From Mangrovimonas futianensis (GTDB taxonomy: Bacteria > Bacteroidota > Bacteroidia > Flavobacteriales > Flavobacteriaceae), in NCBI RefSeq assembly GCF_021245805.1, contig NZ_JAJJNF010000005.1, positions 248,001-312,000 of the forward strand: a DNA stretch of 64,000 nt, written 5' to 3'. Shown here one piece after another: positions 49,451-59,474 of the stretch. Under the pieces are notes generated by a model, which saw only the letters and a program-made list of their open reading frames with translations, was not told the origin of the DNA and ran no database searches. The translations under genes were made by a program, and so were the position numbers. Numbering within the stretch: the first letter of the stretch is position 1; each line of letters opens with the position of its first letter.

Positions 49451-51697
49451 ATGAAATTTTTATTTAAAGCATTGATTATGATGGTTATTCCATCAATCTA
49501 TGCTCAAAATTCCGTCCAAGGAATTATTACCGATACAGATACCCAAGAACCCATTCCTTACGCCTCTGTGTATGTTCCTCAACTTGAAAAAGGAGCTGCC
49601 ACAGATGAACAAGGAGTTTTTACAATAGACAATCTACCCACAGGTAATTACAAAATCGTTGTCTCCATTGTTGGTTATGAAACCTATTCCCAAACCATTG
49701 AGATTCCAATTCCTGAAACTTTAGTAATAGGTTTAAAATCGTCGGCAATTGAAATGGAAGAAGTAATCATTTCGACACCCTTTCACAAACTCCAAAGTGA
49801 GAATGTTATGAAAGTAGAACGTCAAAATGTTTCCGATTTAAAAAGTCAGGGAGCCGTAACACTTGCAGATGGGATTACCAACATAGCTGGTGTAGAAAGC
49901 GTTACCACAGGAACAGGAATAGGCAAACCGGTCATCAGAGGGCTTAGTTCAAATCGGGTTTTGGTATATACCCAAGGAGTTCGATTAGAAAACCAACAGT
50001 TTGGTAGCGAACATGGACTGGGCGTTAGTGATGCTGGAATAGAAAGTGTAGAAGTAATTAAAGGCCCTTCTTCACTTTTATATGGAAGCGATGCTTTAGG
50101 AGGAGTCCTTTACCTTAACCCAGAAAGATTTGCTTCTCAAAACAGTTCAGAAGGACATTTGGGTGCCACTTACTTTAGCAATACACTGGGTTATAACACT
50201 ACTGCAGCTTATAAAGCGTCTGGTGACAAGTTCAAATTCTTGTTCCGAGGAAGTTTGGCAGAGCATTCCGATTATGAAACACCAAACTATCGAGTAACGA
50301 ATACCCGATGGAATGAAAAGGATTTTAAAGGAGGTGTCGGCTTTCAGGATTCCAATTTCAAAACTGAATTTAGATACAATGTCAACCACAGCAAATTGGG
50401 TATCCCAGAAGAATTGACGTTACAGTCTAAAGCAAAATACCCCATGCTACCCTATCAAGATTTAACAAACCATGTGTTCAGTTCCAAATCAACGGTTTTC
50501 TTTGACAAATCGAGCTTAGAATTTAATCTAGGCTACATTTATAACAACCGTCAAGAATTTGAAGATGAGCACCACCACGAGGAACATGGCGAGGAAGAGG
50601 AAGACCACCATGAAGAAGAGGAACATGACGAGCATGAGGAAAACGAAGAGCTACATCCTGCACTTCAAATGAAATTAAAAACCTTTAATTATGATGTTAA
50701 GTATCATCTTCCCAAAATAGGAAGAACGGAAACCATTGTTGGGGTTCAAGGGATGCACCAAACCAATACAAATTATGGAGAGGAACAATTAATCCCAGAT
50801 GCCACTACCAATGATGTAGGCGTTTTAGGAATGACCCACATTCATTTTGAAAAAGTAGATGTGCAAGTGGGTACCAGATTTGACCACCGATCTATCGAAT
50901 TACCAGAAGGTTTGCAACGTGAATTTAATAGTTTTAATGGTGCTATTGGTGCCAAAACCAATTTGGCAAAAAACGTGACAGCCAGATTCAATGTAGCCTC
51001 TGGATTTAGAGCCCCTAATTTAGCAGAGCTTACTTCTGATGGCGTTCACCATGGTTCTTACCGCTATGAGATTGGTAATATAGATTTAAAGAATGAACAA
51101 AACATTCAGTTTGACCTTAATTTGGAATATAAAAATGACCACTGGGAGGTATTTGCCAATGGTTTCTATAACACAATCAACAATTACATTTTCTTATCTC
51201 CATTAGGAGAAGAAATACAAGAGTTTGCAGCTTATCAATATGTTCAAGATGATGCTGCTTTATATGGAGGAGAATTTGGCTTCCATTTTCATCCACACCC
51301 ACTTGATTGGTTGCATGTTGAAGGTAGTTTTGAAACCGTAACCGGTAAACAACAGAACGATAACTACCTACCATTGATTCCAGCCAATTCTTTAAACAAC
51401 ACCATTCGTGTAGAATACAATACAGGTTGGCTTCAAAAAGGGTTTGCTTTTGTTAGATTAAAAACGACCTTTGATCAAAACCATGTAAGTCCGTTTGAAA
51501 CCACAACAGCAGGATACCAACTGTTAAGTGCTGGTTTTGGAGGCACCATACAGGTGTTCAAAAGGGATTTGGATGTAACCATTTCTGGAAGCAATCTCCT
51601 TGATGAATCCTATATCAACCATCTTTCAAGATTAAAACCCGATGGTATTTATAATATGGGAAGAAACCTAACCTTTGGTTTATCTTACAGAATATAA
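49451..51697 (+). CDS. TonB-dependent receptor with His-rich segment, probable metal (zinc) uptake
   Basis: The 748-aa outer-membrane receptor has a signal peptide, a carboxypeptidase regulatory-like domain (about 22-100: VQGIITDTDTQEPIPYASVY), a plug (GKPVIRGLSSNRVLVYTQG and VEVIKGPSSLLYGSDALGG) and a 22-strand barrel ending MGRNLTFGLSYRI. Residues 374-402 hold a segment with nine His among many Glu and Asp, placed in an extracellular loop. This resembles ZnuD-type zinc receptors, which have His-rich loops. The neighbouring His-rich protein fits. Zinc is most likely, but copper or nickel cannot be excluded. Confidence 0.88.
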   Translation: MKFLFKALIMMVIPSIYAQNSVQGIITDTDTQEPIPYASVYVPQLEKGAATDEQGVFTIDNLPTGNYKIVVSIVGYETYSQTIEIPIPETLVIGLKSSAIEMEEVIISTPFHKLQSENVMKVERQNVSDLKSQGAVTLADGITNIAGVESVTTGTGIGKPVIRGLSSNRVLVYTQGVRLENQQFGSEHGLGVSDAGIESVEVIKGPSSLLYGSDALGGVLYLNPERFASQNSSEGHLGATYFSNTLGYNTTAAYKASGDKFKFLFRGSLAEHSDYETPNYRVTNTRWNEKDFKGGVGFQDSNFKTEFRYNVNHSKLGIPEELTLQSKAKYPMLPYQDLTNHVFSSKSTVFFDKSSLEFNLGYIYNNRQEFEDEHHHEEHGEEEEDHHEEEEHDEHEENEELHPALQMKLKTFNYDVKYHLPKIGRTETIVGVQGMHQTNTNYGEEQLIPDATTNDVGVLGMTHIHFEKVDVQVGTRFDHRSIELPEGLQREFNSFNGAIGAKTNLAKNVTARFNVASGFRAPNLAELTSDGVHHGSYRYEIGNIDLKNEQNIQFDLNLEYKNDHWEVFANGFYNTINNYIFLSPLGEEIQEFAAYQYVQDDAALYGGEFGFHFHPHPLDWLHVEGSFETVTGKQQNDNYLPLIPANSLNNTIRVEYNTGWLQKGFAFVRLKTTFDQNHVSPFETTTAGYQLLSAGFGGTIQVFKRDLDVTISGSNLLDESYINHLSRLKPDGIYNMGRNLTFGLSYRI

Positions 51698-51702
51698 AAC
51701 AA

Positions 51703-51731
51703 AAAAAAGCTCAGTTTTACTGAGCTTTTTT
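51703..51731. terminator. Bidirectional terminator
   Basis: A 12-bp stem AAAAAAGCTCAG / CTGAGCTTTTTT with a 5-nt loop stands between the convergent TonB receptor and small membrane protein genes and can serve both. Confidence 0.92.
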
Positions 51732-51733
51732 CT

Positions 51734-52027
51734 TTAATTGTTGGACCTTACTTTAATGGGTTGAACCTCATTAGATTCTTTTTTGATAACATAGGTGTAA
51801 AGCCACATAAGGGTAAACGTAGGAATGATATCAAACCCTGGTAGCGCTTCCTCAATAAAGGAAATCACCCCTGCTACTTTACCTTTGGTTCCTTTGTACA
51901 TATTGGCCATTAAATAACCAGATATAGGAGCCCAAATAATATCAAATAATGTAACCATACCAATAGCATCAAAAAGAATGCTTAAGGCTAATTTTTTATG
52001 CTTGCTTAAATTGCTTAAATTCATCAT
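51734..52027 (-). CDS. Small membrane protein of unknown function (97 aa)
   Basis: The protein has two to three hydrophobic segments (about 14-40, and 62-80) with FDAIGMVTLFDIIWAPISGYL and PGFDIIPTFTLMWLYTYV. The Asp residues in the membrane parts are conserved-looking. No function is known. It is monocistronic, 50 bp after folE but separated by the folE stop region. Confidence 0.65.
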   Translation of the reverse strand: MMNLSNLSKHKKLALSILFDAIGMVTLFDIIWAPISGYLMANMYKGTKGKVAGVISFIEEALPGFDIIPTFTLMWLYTYVIKKESNEVQPIKVRSNN

Positions 52028-52078
52028 TTTCAGTTTAAAAGGTTACTATTATTATAACAAGAAGTGTACCAAAATAGA

Positions 52079-52675
52079 TTAGGACAATTTTTCACTAATG
52101 AGCTTTAAAAACTCACTTCGAGTTTCAATCTTTTCAAACTGACCTCTAAAGCCAGAAGTTGTAGTAACAGAATTTTGCTTTTGCACCCCACGCATCATCA
52201 TACACATATGAGACGCTTCAATCACCACGGCAACCCCTTGTGGTTCTAGCGTGTTATTAATACAATCCAGAATTTGTTCTGTTAGACGCTCTTGTACTTG
52301 AAGTCGTCGAGCAAAAACATCAACCACCCTAGGAATCTTACTTAAACCTACAATCCTGCCATTAGGAATGTAAGCGATGTGTGCTTTTCCAAAAAAAGGC
52401 AACATATGATGTTCACACAAGGAATATAACTCAATATCCTTAACAATAACCATCTCATTATAAGATTCTTCAAACATGGCACTCTTTAAGATTTCAGCAG
52501 CATCTTGATGGTATCCTTGTGTAAGGAATTGCATTGCTTTGGAAGCCCGTTCAGGAGTCTTTACAAGTCCATCCCTAGTGACATCTTCCCCCAAATCAGC
52601 AATAATACTTTTATATCGTGCCTTCACATCATCTGTGACCTGCATATTATATTCTTCAAAATGTTTGTATAGCAT
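52079..52675 (-). CDS. folE: GTP cyclohydrolase I
   Basis: The 198-aa enzyme converts GTP to dihydroneopterin triphosphate, the first step of folate synthesis. The zinc ligands Cys87, His90 (LCEHHMLPFFGKAHIAY) and Cys158 (SHMCMMMRGVQK) are present, so it is the zinc type IA enzyme. Length and C-terminus (TTTSGFRGQF) are normal. An ATG ten codons downstream (MQVTDDVK) is an alternative start. Confidence 0.97.
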   Translation of the reverse strand: MLYKHFEEYNMQVTDDVKARYKSIIADLGEDVTRDGLVKTPERASKAMQFLTQGYHQDAAEILKSAMFEESYNEMVIVKDIELYSLCEHHMLPFFGKAHIAYIPNGRIVGLSKIPRVVDVFARRLQVQERLTEQILDCINNTLEPQGVAVVIEASHMCMMMRGVQKQNSVTTTSGFRGQFEKIETRSEFLKLISEKLS

Positions 52676-52877
52676 AGCTGTGTGTTATTATAGGTTAAAA
52701 TTAGTCAAAAAAATGAAACCCGCAGAAATCCATTTGCCTTAACAGTTGCATGGAAGGTTTTAACTTTTTTTTAAGACCATGAAGGAGGATGACCCTATAG
52801 TTTTGTCAAAATTTTTGTAACAATTAAACTGGTTACTTGTCTTTATAATATCAATCAAAAAGACGAATTACAAATCA

Positions 52878-55316
52878 ATGAAAACCAACCTTCTTTGGGT
52901 ACTCTTTTTTTTGGGAGTACTAACCATCCAAGCTCAAAACAAGGATAAAAAGCAATTGCACATTCAAAGAACTGAAACTGCTCCTAAAATTGATGGTGTT
53001 TTGGATGATGTTGCATGGGTAAATGCTGAAGCAGCCACAGATTTTGTGCAATTTAGGCCTGATGTAGGTAATGCTCCAAAAGATTACCAAACAACTCAAG
53101 TCAAGGTTACTTATGATGACCACGCCATCTATTTTGCGGCCTACCTGTATGATCACCCTGATGAAATAATGAAACAATTTAATCAAAGGGATAATTTTGG
53201 ACAACAGGATTTCTTTGGAGTGGTATTAAACCCAAACAATGATGCACAAAACGATGCTGAATTTTTTGTTTTTCCAACAGGAAACCAAGCAGATGCCTCC
53301 TACTCTCCATATAATGGTGAAGATTTTAGTTGGAATTCTGTATGGGATAGTGCCGTAAAGTTAGTAGATGATGGTTGGATTGTCGAAATAAAAATTCCCT
53401 ATAGATGTTTGCGTTTTGCCAACAAAGAAGTACAAACTTGGGGGTTACAATTTCATAGGCATTTTAGAACTACTAGAGAGCAGTACACTTGGAATCCTAT
53501 TGATCCTACTAAAGGAAACATAGGTTTATACCATGGTGAGATTATCGGTATTGAGAACATTAGTCCTCCTACCCGTCTTAGTTTTTACCCCTTTGCCTCT
53601 ACCATTTTAGAAAGTTATGATGGTGAATTTGAAGATACTTATAATATAGGATTGGATTTAAAATATGGCATAAGTGAGAATTTCACATTGGATGCCACAT
53701 TGATTCCGGATTTTAGTCAAGCCGCCTTTGATGATGTCGTTCTAAACTTGGGGCCATTTGAGCAGACCTTTGCCGAACAGAGACAATTCTTTACAGAAGG
53801 TGTGGATTTATTCAATAAAGGGAATCTATTTTATTCCCGTCGTGTTGGTGGAGCTCCGGTAGGAAATGTAGAATTGGAAGAGAACGAACAAATAAGAGAG
53901 TATCCAACTAAAATTAAAACCTTAAATGCCCTCAAGGTATCAGGAAGAACAAAAAAAGGTTTGGGAATAGGAGTCTTCAATGCCATCACTGAAAAAACCT
54001 ATGCCACAATCGAAAATGTGTTGAATGGAGAAACCAGAAAAGAATTGATAGAACCATTGGCTAATTACAACATCTTTGTACTAGACCAACAATTCAATAA
54101 AAACTCAACCGTGAGTTTGATTAACACGAATGTAACTAGGAATGGTCATTTTAGGGATGGTAATGTTACTGCCGGTCTCCTTAACTATACCAATAAAAGC
54201 AATACATATAATGTGGACGCTCAATTTAAAATGAGCAATATCAATGAAGAAGACGGTACGAAAACAGGTTGGAGTTCCATTTTGGGAATTAGTGAGATAA
54301 GTGGTAATTATAGGTTCAGCCTATACAATACCATGGCAGATGATGATTTTGACATCAATGATCTTGGTGTGAACCTAAGAAATAACTATAACAATTTCTC
54401 AGCTGATGCTTCTTATCGCATATTTGAACCAACAGAAAAGCTCAATAATTTCTACGTTGGTGTATGGGCCAATTACAATAGGCTTTACGACCCGGGTACC
54501 TACACAGGGATGAATTTGGGTGCTAGTTTTAATGCTACAAACAAAAAAATTAATTCTTACGGTGCCAACATCAATTTTGAACCAGGAAAACAATACGATT
54601 ATTTTGAAGCCAGAACCAAAGGGAAATACTTTATCTATGAAAACTGGTACAATTTCAATTTGTGGTACTCATCAAATTACAACAAAACCTTTGCGCTAGA
54701 CACTAATTTTGGTGGTGCGGGCCTTATAGAGACAGGAAGGGATATGTTTAATTATTGGTTTGGTGTTAGTCCTAGATTTAAATTAAGTGATCGACTATTA
54801 ATCGTTTACGACTTTCAATTTGACAATGTTAATGGTGATCGAGGTTACACAACCAAATATCAAGAAGAAATAGTTTTTGGACAAAGAGACCAACGCACCA
54901 TTGTAAACAGTCTTTCTGGGAGTTATAATTTCAATGCTTACCATGCTTTGACACTCACCTTTAGAAATTATTGGTCAACCGTCAATTACAATGATGAATT
55001 ATTTACTCTGCAGGACAATGGGCATTTATCCAAGGAATTGGGACTGCAAAAATCAGACATCAATGACCCGGATATTAACTTCAATACATGGAATTTAGAT
55101 TTCGGTTATTCTTGGCAGTTTGCTCCTGGTAGTCAGTTATCAGCTCTTTATAGAAACCAATTGTTTAGCTACACTTCAGAATCCTTAAAAACCTATGGAC
55201 GTAGTATGAAGGATTTATTTAATGAGCCCTTCCAACATGTTTTTTCCCTTAAACTCATTTATTTTATCGATTATAACGATTTGAAGCAAGCTTTTAAAAA
55301 GAATGAAAATTCCTAA
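52878..55316 (+). CDS. DUF5916 outer-membrane protein with CBM9-like domain
   Basis: The 812-aa protein has a signal peptide (first 19 residues, ending LTIQAQ). Residues about 28-215 form a carbohydrate-binding module 9-like domain (PKIDGVLDDVAW, VKVTYDDHAIYFAAYLYD, GWIVEIKIPYRCLRF). The rest is the DUF5916 barrel with phrases such as PDFSQAAFDDVVLNLGPFEQ and EQRQFFTEGVDLF. It is probably an outer-membrane protein whose ligand and role are unknown. No TonB plug is present. It is transcribed alone, 66 bp before the LolD-like gene. Confidence 0.88.
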   Translation: MKTNLLWVLFFLGVLTIQAQNKDKKQLHIQRTETAPKIDGVLDDVAWVNAEAATDFVQFRPDVGNAPKDYQTTQVKVTYDDHAIYFAAYLYDHPDEIMKQFNQRDNFGQQDFFGVVLNPNNDAQNDAEFFVFPTGNQADASYSPYNGEDFSWNSVWDSAVKLVDDGWIVEIKIPYRCLRFANKEVQTWGLQFHRHFRTTREQYTWNPIDPTKGNIGLYHGEIIGIENISPPTRLSFYPFASTILESYDGEFEDTYNIGLDLKYGISENFTLDATLIPDFSQAAFDDVVLNLGPFEQTFAEQRQFFTEGVDLFNKGNLFYSRRVGGAPVGNVELEENEQIREYPTKIKTLNALKVSGRTKKGLGIGVFNAITEKTYATIENVLNGETRKELIEPLANYNIFVLDQQFNKNSTVSLINTNVTRNGHFRDGNVTAGLLNYTNKSNTYNVDAQFKMSNINEEDGTKTGWSSILGISEISGNYRFSLYNTMADDDFDINDLGVNLRNNYNNFSADASYRIFEPTEKLNNFYVGVWANYNRLYDPGTYTGMNLGASFNATNKKINSYGANINFEPGKQYDYFEARTKGKYFIYENWYNFNLWYSSNYNKTFALDTNFGGAGLIETGRDMFNYWFGVSPRFKLSDRLLIVYDFQFDNVNGDRGYTTKYQEEIVFGQRDQRTIVNSLSGSYNFNAYHALTLTFRNYWSTVNYNDELFTLQDNGHLSKELGLQKSDINDPDINFNTWNLDFGYSWQFAPGSQLSALYRNQLFSYTSESLKTYGRSMKDLFNEPFQHVFSLKLIYFIDYNDLKQAFKKNENS

Positions 55317-55382
55317 AATTTCAGTAAAGTTGACCACCAAATCAACATAAAATGGTATTTTCACACTCATACTAAAAGTAAT

Positions 55383-56045
55383 ATGATTCAGGCAAAAAAT
55401 ATCCATAAATATTTTGATGGATTACATGTTTTAAAGGGAGTTGATCTACATATTGATAAAGGATCTGTTGTTTCTATAGTGGGTGCTTCTGGGGCTGGAA
55501 AAACTACTTTGCTCCAAATTTTGGGGACTTTAGATAAAGGTTCGTCTAAAGATCCTTACGAATTGATTATCAATGGAGAAAATGTCCATTTAATGAAAGA
55601 AAGAGCTTTGGCGCGATTTAGAAACGAACATATAGGTTTTATTTTTCAGTTTCATCAATTATTGCCAGAGTTTACAGCGCTTGAAAATGTCTGTATTCCG
55701 GCTTTTATTAAAAAAACAAAGAAGGAAGAAGCTGAAAAAAGAGCTAAAGAATTATTATCCTTCTTAGGCTTACAACACAGATACGACCATAAACCAAACG
55801 AATTATCTGGAGGAGAACAACAACGTGTTGCGGTGGCTAGGGCTTTAATCAACAATCCTGGGCTTATTTTTGCTGACGAACCTTCGGGTAATTTGGATAG
55901 TGAATCTGCAGAAAATCTTCACAATCTATTTTTTAAACTTCGAGATGAATTCGGACAAACTTTTGTGATCGTAACCCATAATGAAGAATTGGCTGATATG
56001 GCCGACAGAAAATTGACAATGGTAGATGGAAATATAATTTCTTAA
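55383..56045 (+). CDS. LolD-like ABC transporter ATP-binding protein
   Basis: The 220-aa ATPase has Walker A GASGAGKTT (34-42), the Q-loop FQFHQLLPEFTALENV, signature LSGGEQQRVAVARAL, and Walker B LIFADEPSGNLD. The MacB/LolD-type features point to the LolCDE lipoprotein-release system or a related exporter. No permease gene lies beside it. In flavobacteria this gene often stands alone. Length is normal. Confidence 0.88.
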   Translation: MIQAKNIHKYFDGLHVLKGVDLHIDKGSVVSIVGASGAGKTTLLQILGTLDKGSSKDPYELIINGENVHLMKERALARFRNEHIGFIFQFHQLLPEFTALENVCIPAFIKKTKKEEAEKRAKELLSFLGLQHRYDHKPNELSGGEQQRVAVARALINNPGLIFADEPSGNLDSESAENLHNLFFKLRDEFGQTFVIVTHNEELADMADRKLTMVDGNIIS

Positions 56046-56116
56046 TTTTCTTAGGTTTATAGTTTTTATTACTTTAAAATCACTATCTTAGAAGATTAGA
56101 TCCCTTAAAAAAATCC

Positions 56117-57328
56117 ATGCAAACCTCAATCGTTAATTTTGATGAAAAAAAACGTCTGAAAGCCGTTAAAAGTTATCAATTAAGTAGAAGCCAAAATAGC
56201 TCTGATTTCAATAATATCACAGATTTGGCCATTGCTGCCACCAATTTACCCATTTCATTAATTTCCATTGTCGATGAGAATGATGTGTGGATAAAATCCG
56301 CAAAAGGAATGAATATTTGCAGTACGCAAAAGGAATTTTCATTTTGCAATCACGCCATTGGAGATCCAAATGACATTTTTATTGTTGAAGACGCTACCAT
56401 CGATCCCCGATTCTTGAATAATCCATTTACACAAACTGGAACTAACCCTGTTATCTTTTATGCAGGAGTAAGTTTAATTGATAAAAATAATTACCGAATT
56501 GGTACGCTTTGTGTCGTGGATAGCAAACCCAATAGAATTAGCAAGGAACAAAAAGATGTTTTGATGCTATTGGCCAAACAAACGGTTAAACTTATTGAAC
56601 TAAACAGATACAATAAAAGGTTAAAACGTACCAGAAAAAAACTGTCAGAGAAAAACAAGCAACTTAAAGATTTTGCTGGCCAGGTGGCTCATGATATGAA
56701 AATGCCTTTGGCTAATATGATTGTTACCTCAGACATCATAAAATCTAAATACAAATCTCAATTGGATAGTCAGGGAGTAGGTTATTTAGACAACTTAAAA
56801 TCTTCTTCCCTCTCCTTGAGTGATTATATCAACAATCTATTGGGTTATTATGAGAGTAATACTTTTGAAAGTACTTTCCCTTCTGAAACCTTCTCCTTAA
56901 ACCAACTTATTGAAGAGGTCATTGATATTTTAAATATTAAGATCAATTGCAGTATTGAAATTCCCAAAGAAGACATTGAATTACATACAAATAAGGCTGC
57001 TTTGGAGCAAATTCTCATAAACCTTTTGACCAATAGCCTGAAATACAATGATAAGGACGACCCAGAAATTATTATAGATCAGGAACGAAAGGATTCTCAT
57101 GTGATTATTAGTGTAACAGATAATGGAATGGGTATCCCTAAGGAAAAAAAGAAACAAATTTTTGAGTTATTCTCAACCTTAGAGCATGTCGACCGATTTG
57201 GCAACAAAGGCCATGGTATAGGACTCTCAACGGTAAAGAAATTAGTGAATAGTTTGGGTGGCAAAATAAGGGTCAAATCCCAATTGGGGCAAGGAACGTC
57301 CTTTATCTTTTCAATCAAAACCGAATAA
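56117..57328 (+). CDS. Soluble GAF-domain sensor histidine kinase
   Basis: The 403-aa protein has an N-terminal GAF domain (about 20-165: DLAIAATNLPISLISIVDE, with FCNHAIG in the ligand region), a short coiled coil, a HisKA domain with His192 (FAGQVAHDMKMPLANM), and an HATPase domain with N box INLLTNSLKYND, G1 DNGMGIP and G2 GHGIGLSTV. It has no membrane segment, so it senses a cytoplasmic signal. No response regulator is nearby, which makes it an orphan. The output partner is unknown. Confidence 0.92.
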   Translation: MQTSIVNFDEKKRLKAVKSYQLSRSQNSSDFNNITDLAIAATNLPISLISIVDENDVWIKSAKGMNICSTQKEFSFCNHAIGDPNDIFIVEDATIDPRFLNNPFTQTGTNPVIFYAGVSLIDKNNYRIGTLCVVDSKPNRISKEQKDVLMLLAKQTVKLIELNRYNKRLKRTRKKLSEKNKQLKDFAGQVAHDMKMPLANMIVTSDIIKSKYKSQLDSQGVGYLDNLKSSSLSLSDYINNLLGYYESNTFESTFPSETFSLNQLIEEVIDILNIKINCSIEIPKEDIELHTNKAALEQILINLLTNSLKYNDKDDPEIIIDQERKDSHVIISVTDNGMGIPKEKKKQIFELFSTLEHVDRFGNKGHGIGLSTVKKLVNSLGGKIRVKSQLGQGTSFIFSIKTE

Positions 57329-57449
57329 CATTTTCAACGCTATTATTTATCAGCTTTATTGTTGATAAAAAATCTTTAATTTTTTATTCAGACCTAACAT
57401 TTGAGGTTGATAACTCGTATTTTTAAAGGTACTATAAACCTATGAAGAT

Positions 57450-58487
57450 ATGCGTATTGAATATGAAATTAAGCTGGGATTCAAAGATGTCATGTTTCGC
57501 CCTAAAAGATCTACACTAAAAAGTCGGTCTGAAGTAGATTTAGAAAGAGAATTCACATTTCTAAACAGTGGATATAAATGGAAAGGCATACCCATTATGG
57601 GAGCCAATATGGATACTGTTGGCACCTTTGAAATGGCGCAAGCCTTGGCAAAGAAAAATTTGTTCACCGCTATTCATAAACATTATTCTTTAGAGCAATG
57701 GCAGTCTTTCATTCAAACATCTCATACTACTATCTACGACCATATTGCTGTCAGCACGGGAACAGGGCAAATGGATTCTGATAAACTAAAGAAATTATTT
57801 CATACGCTTCCTGAATTAAAGTTTATCTGTATTGATGTGGCTAATGGTTATTCTGAGCATTTCGTGGAGTTTGTCAAAAAAACACGAGAACAGTACCCTG
57901 ATAAAGTGATTATAGCTGGTAATGTGGTAACAGGGGAAATGGTTGAAGAATTATTACTCTCTGGCGCAGATTTGGTAAAAGTAGGAATTGGACCAGGATC
58001 TGTATGTACGACACGTGTAAAAACTGGTGTAGGGTATCCACAATTATCAGCTATCATAGAATGCGCTGATGCCGCACATGGTTTGGGAGGACAAATTATA
58101 AGTGATGGTGGATGCACGTCTCCTGGTGATGTAGCAAAAGCGTTTGGTGCTGGTGCTGATTTTGTTATGCTTGGAGGTATGCTGGCTGGACATGATGAAA
58201 GTGGCGGAGAAATTATTCAAAAGGATGGGAAAGTTTTTAAACAGTTCTATGGCATGAGTTCATCAACTGCCATGGAGAAACACGTTGGTGGTGTAGCCGA
58301 ATATCGGGCCAGTGAAGGAAAAACTGTAGAAGTTCCTTATCGCGGAGAGGTAGAAAACACCTTGCAAGATATTTTAGGTGGGCTTAGAAGCACCTGTACT
58401 TATGTTGGTGCACAACGATTAAAAGAACTTACTAAGCGAACAACCTTTATAAGGGTTTCTGAGCAGGAAAATCAAATTTACACATAA
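57450..58487 (+). CDS. guaC: GMP reductase
   Basis: The 345-aa IMPDH/GMPR-family enzyme starts MRIEYEIKLGFKDVMFRPKR. The catalytic Cys is in GIGPGSVCTTRVKTGVG (about residue 187), and GGCTSPGDVAKAFGAGADFV and the mobile-flap phrase EYRASEGKTVEVPYRG are present. It lacks CBS domains, as GMP reductase does. It converts GMP to IMP with NADPH for purine interconversion. A bidirectional terminator follows. Confidence 0.96.
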   Translation: MRIEYEIKLGFKDVMFRPKRSTLKSRSEVDLEREFTFLNSGYKWKGIPIMGANMDTVGTFEMAQALAKKNLFTAIHKHYSLEQWQSFIQTSHTTIYDHIAVSTGTGQMDSDKLKKLFHTLPELKFICIDVANGYSEHFVEFVKKTREQYPDKVIIAGNVVTGEMVEELLLSGADLVKVGIGPGSVCTTRVKTGVGYPQLSAIIECADAAHGLGGQIISDGGCTSPGDVAKAFGAGADFVMLGGMLAGHDESGGEIIQKDGKVFKQFYGMSSSTAMEKHVGGVAEYRASEGKTVEVPYRGEVENTLQDILGGLRSTCTYVGAQRLKELTKRTTFIRVSEQENQIYT

Positions 58488-58491
58488 AAAT

Positions 58492-58517
58492 AAAGCCTTG
58501 ATTTCTCAAGGCTTTTT
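58492..58517. terminator. Bidirectional terminator
   Basis: A 9-bp stem AAAGCCTTG / CAAGGCTTT with a 6-nt loop and T runs on both strands, between guaC and the convergent kinase gene. Confidence 0.92.
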
Positions 58518-58520
58518 ATA

Positions 58521-59390
58521 TTAAGCGTGCTTTAGACTCCTTACGTGGTATTCTACTAAACCTTCAATTGGTCTTCTAATAAAATTTCCTGGTTTAAAGC
58601 CCATTTCTTCAGCGACTTCTATAATCTCATCCTTAGCAAAAAAAGCAATGGATCCTGCAAAATGAACTGGTGCCGTTTTAAGCTCCTCTTTGAATTGCAT
58701 AATCATGTTTCTAGCAAAAGATCTAAATCCTCTTTTAATAAGCTCCTTCATGTATTCTGACTCTTTATTCAAAATCATGAATTCAGCAAAACCAGCCAAA
58801 TAGGCGTTAGGATTGGGTTGTTTGTATAAATTGTACTTAATGTGATCTGCTTCCAAATTATACTTGTGTTCAAAGGCCACACTTAAGTTTGATGGCATGT
58901 GGTTATAGTAATAGTCCTTAATCAGCTCTTTACCATAGTAATTTCCACTTGCTTCATCCATTAAGCTATACCCTAAGGACTTTACTCTTTGATGTAGTTT
59001 AGTTCCATCATAATAGCTACAATTAGATCCCGTACCCATAATACAAACTACTGCGGCTTCGTCATCATGATTAATGGTAGATCGAACCGCTGCCATTGTA
59101 TCCTCTTCAATTTCTACATGAGTAGAAAGAAAAATTTCATTCAGAACTTCTCTAAGCGCTTGCTTAGGTTTCTCTGTGCCACAACCTGCTCCATAAAAAT
59201 ATAAATGGGTGGCTTTATCCCTAAACGCCATCAGCTCTTCGCTCTCTAAAATTCGTTCACGAAGCTGATCTTGTTCAAGAATGGCAGGATTCAAACCTTT
59301 AGTCCTGATTTTCTCGGAAATTTGGTTTCCATTAAGGTCAACTGGCATCCAATCGCACTTAGTGGAACCGCTATCAACTATTAAAATCAT
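58521..59390 (-). CDS. BadF/BadG-type kinase, probable N-acetylglucosamine kinase
   Basis: The 289-aa ASKHA-fold protein starts MILIVDSGSTKCDWMPVD (phosphate 1 motif DSGSTKCDW) and has the phosphate 2 region AAVVCIMGTGSNCSYYDG. Bacteroidota relatives are annotated as N-acetylglucosamine kinases. The ATG chosen removes six upstream residues. It lies behind gap and pfkA but is separated from gap by a terminator. It may feed amino sugar from the cell wall into central metabolism; the actual substrate is not proven. Confidence 0.85.
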   Translation of the reverse strand: MILIVDSGSTKCDWMPVDLNGNQISEKIRTKGLNPAILEQDQLRERILESEELMAFRDKATHLYFYGAGCGTEKPKQALREVLNEIFLSTHVEIEEDTMAAVRSTINHDDEAAVVCIMGTGSNCSYYDGTKLHQRVKSLGYSLMDEASGNYYGKELIKDYYYNHMPSNLSVAFEHKYNLEADHIKYNLYKQPNPNAYLAGFAEFMILNKESEYMKELIKRGFRSFARNMIMQFKEELKTAPVHFAGSIAFFAKDEIIEVAEEMGFKPGNFIRRPIEGLVEYHVRSLKHA

Positions 59391-59406
59391 AATTATATAA
59401 AGATAC

Positions 59407-59451
59407 AAAAAAACCGCAGTAAGAAGTTCAGTCGCCCAAATGTTACTGCGG
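59407..59451 (-). terminator. Terminator after gap
   Basis: A 9-bp stem CCGCAGTAA / TTACTGCGG with a 20-nt loop and seven T residues on the minus strand, 23 nt after the gap stop codon. Confidence 0.85.
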
Positions 59452-59474
59452 CCTTAATTCGTATATAAATTAAA

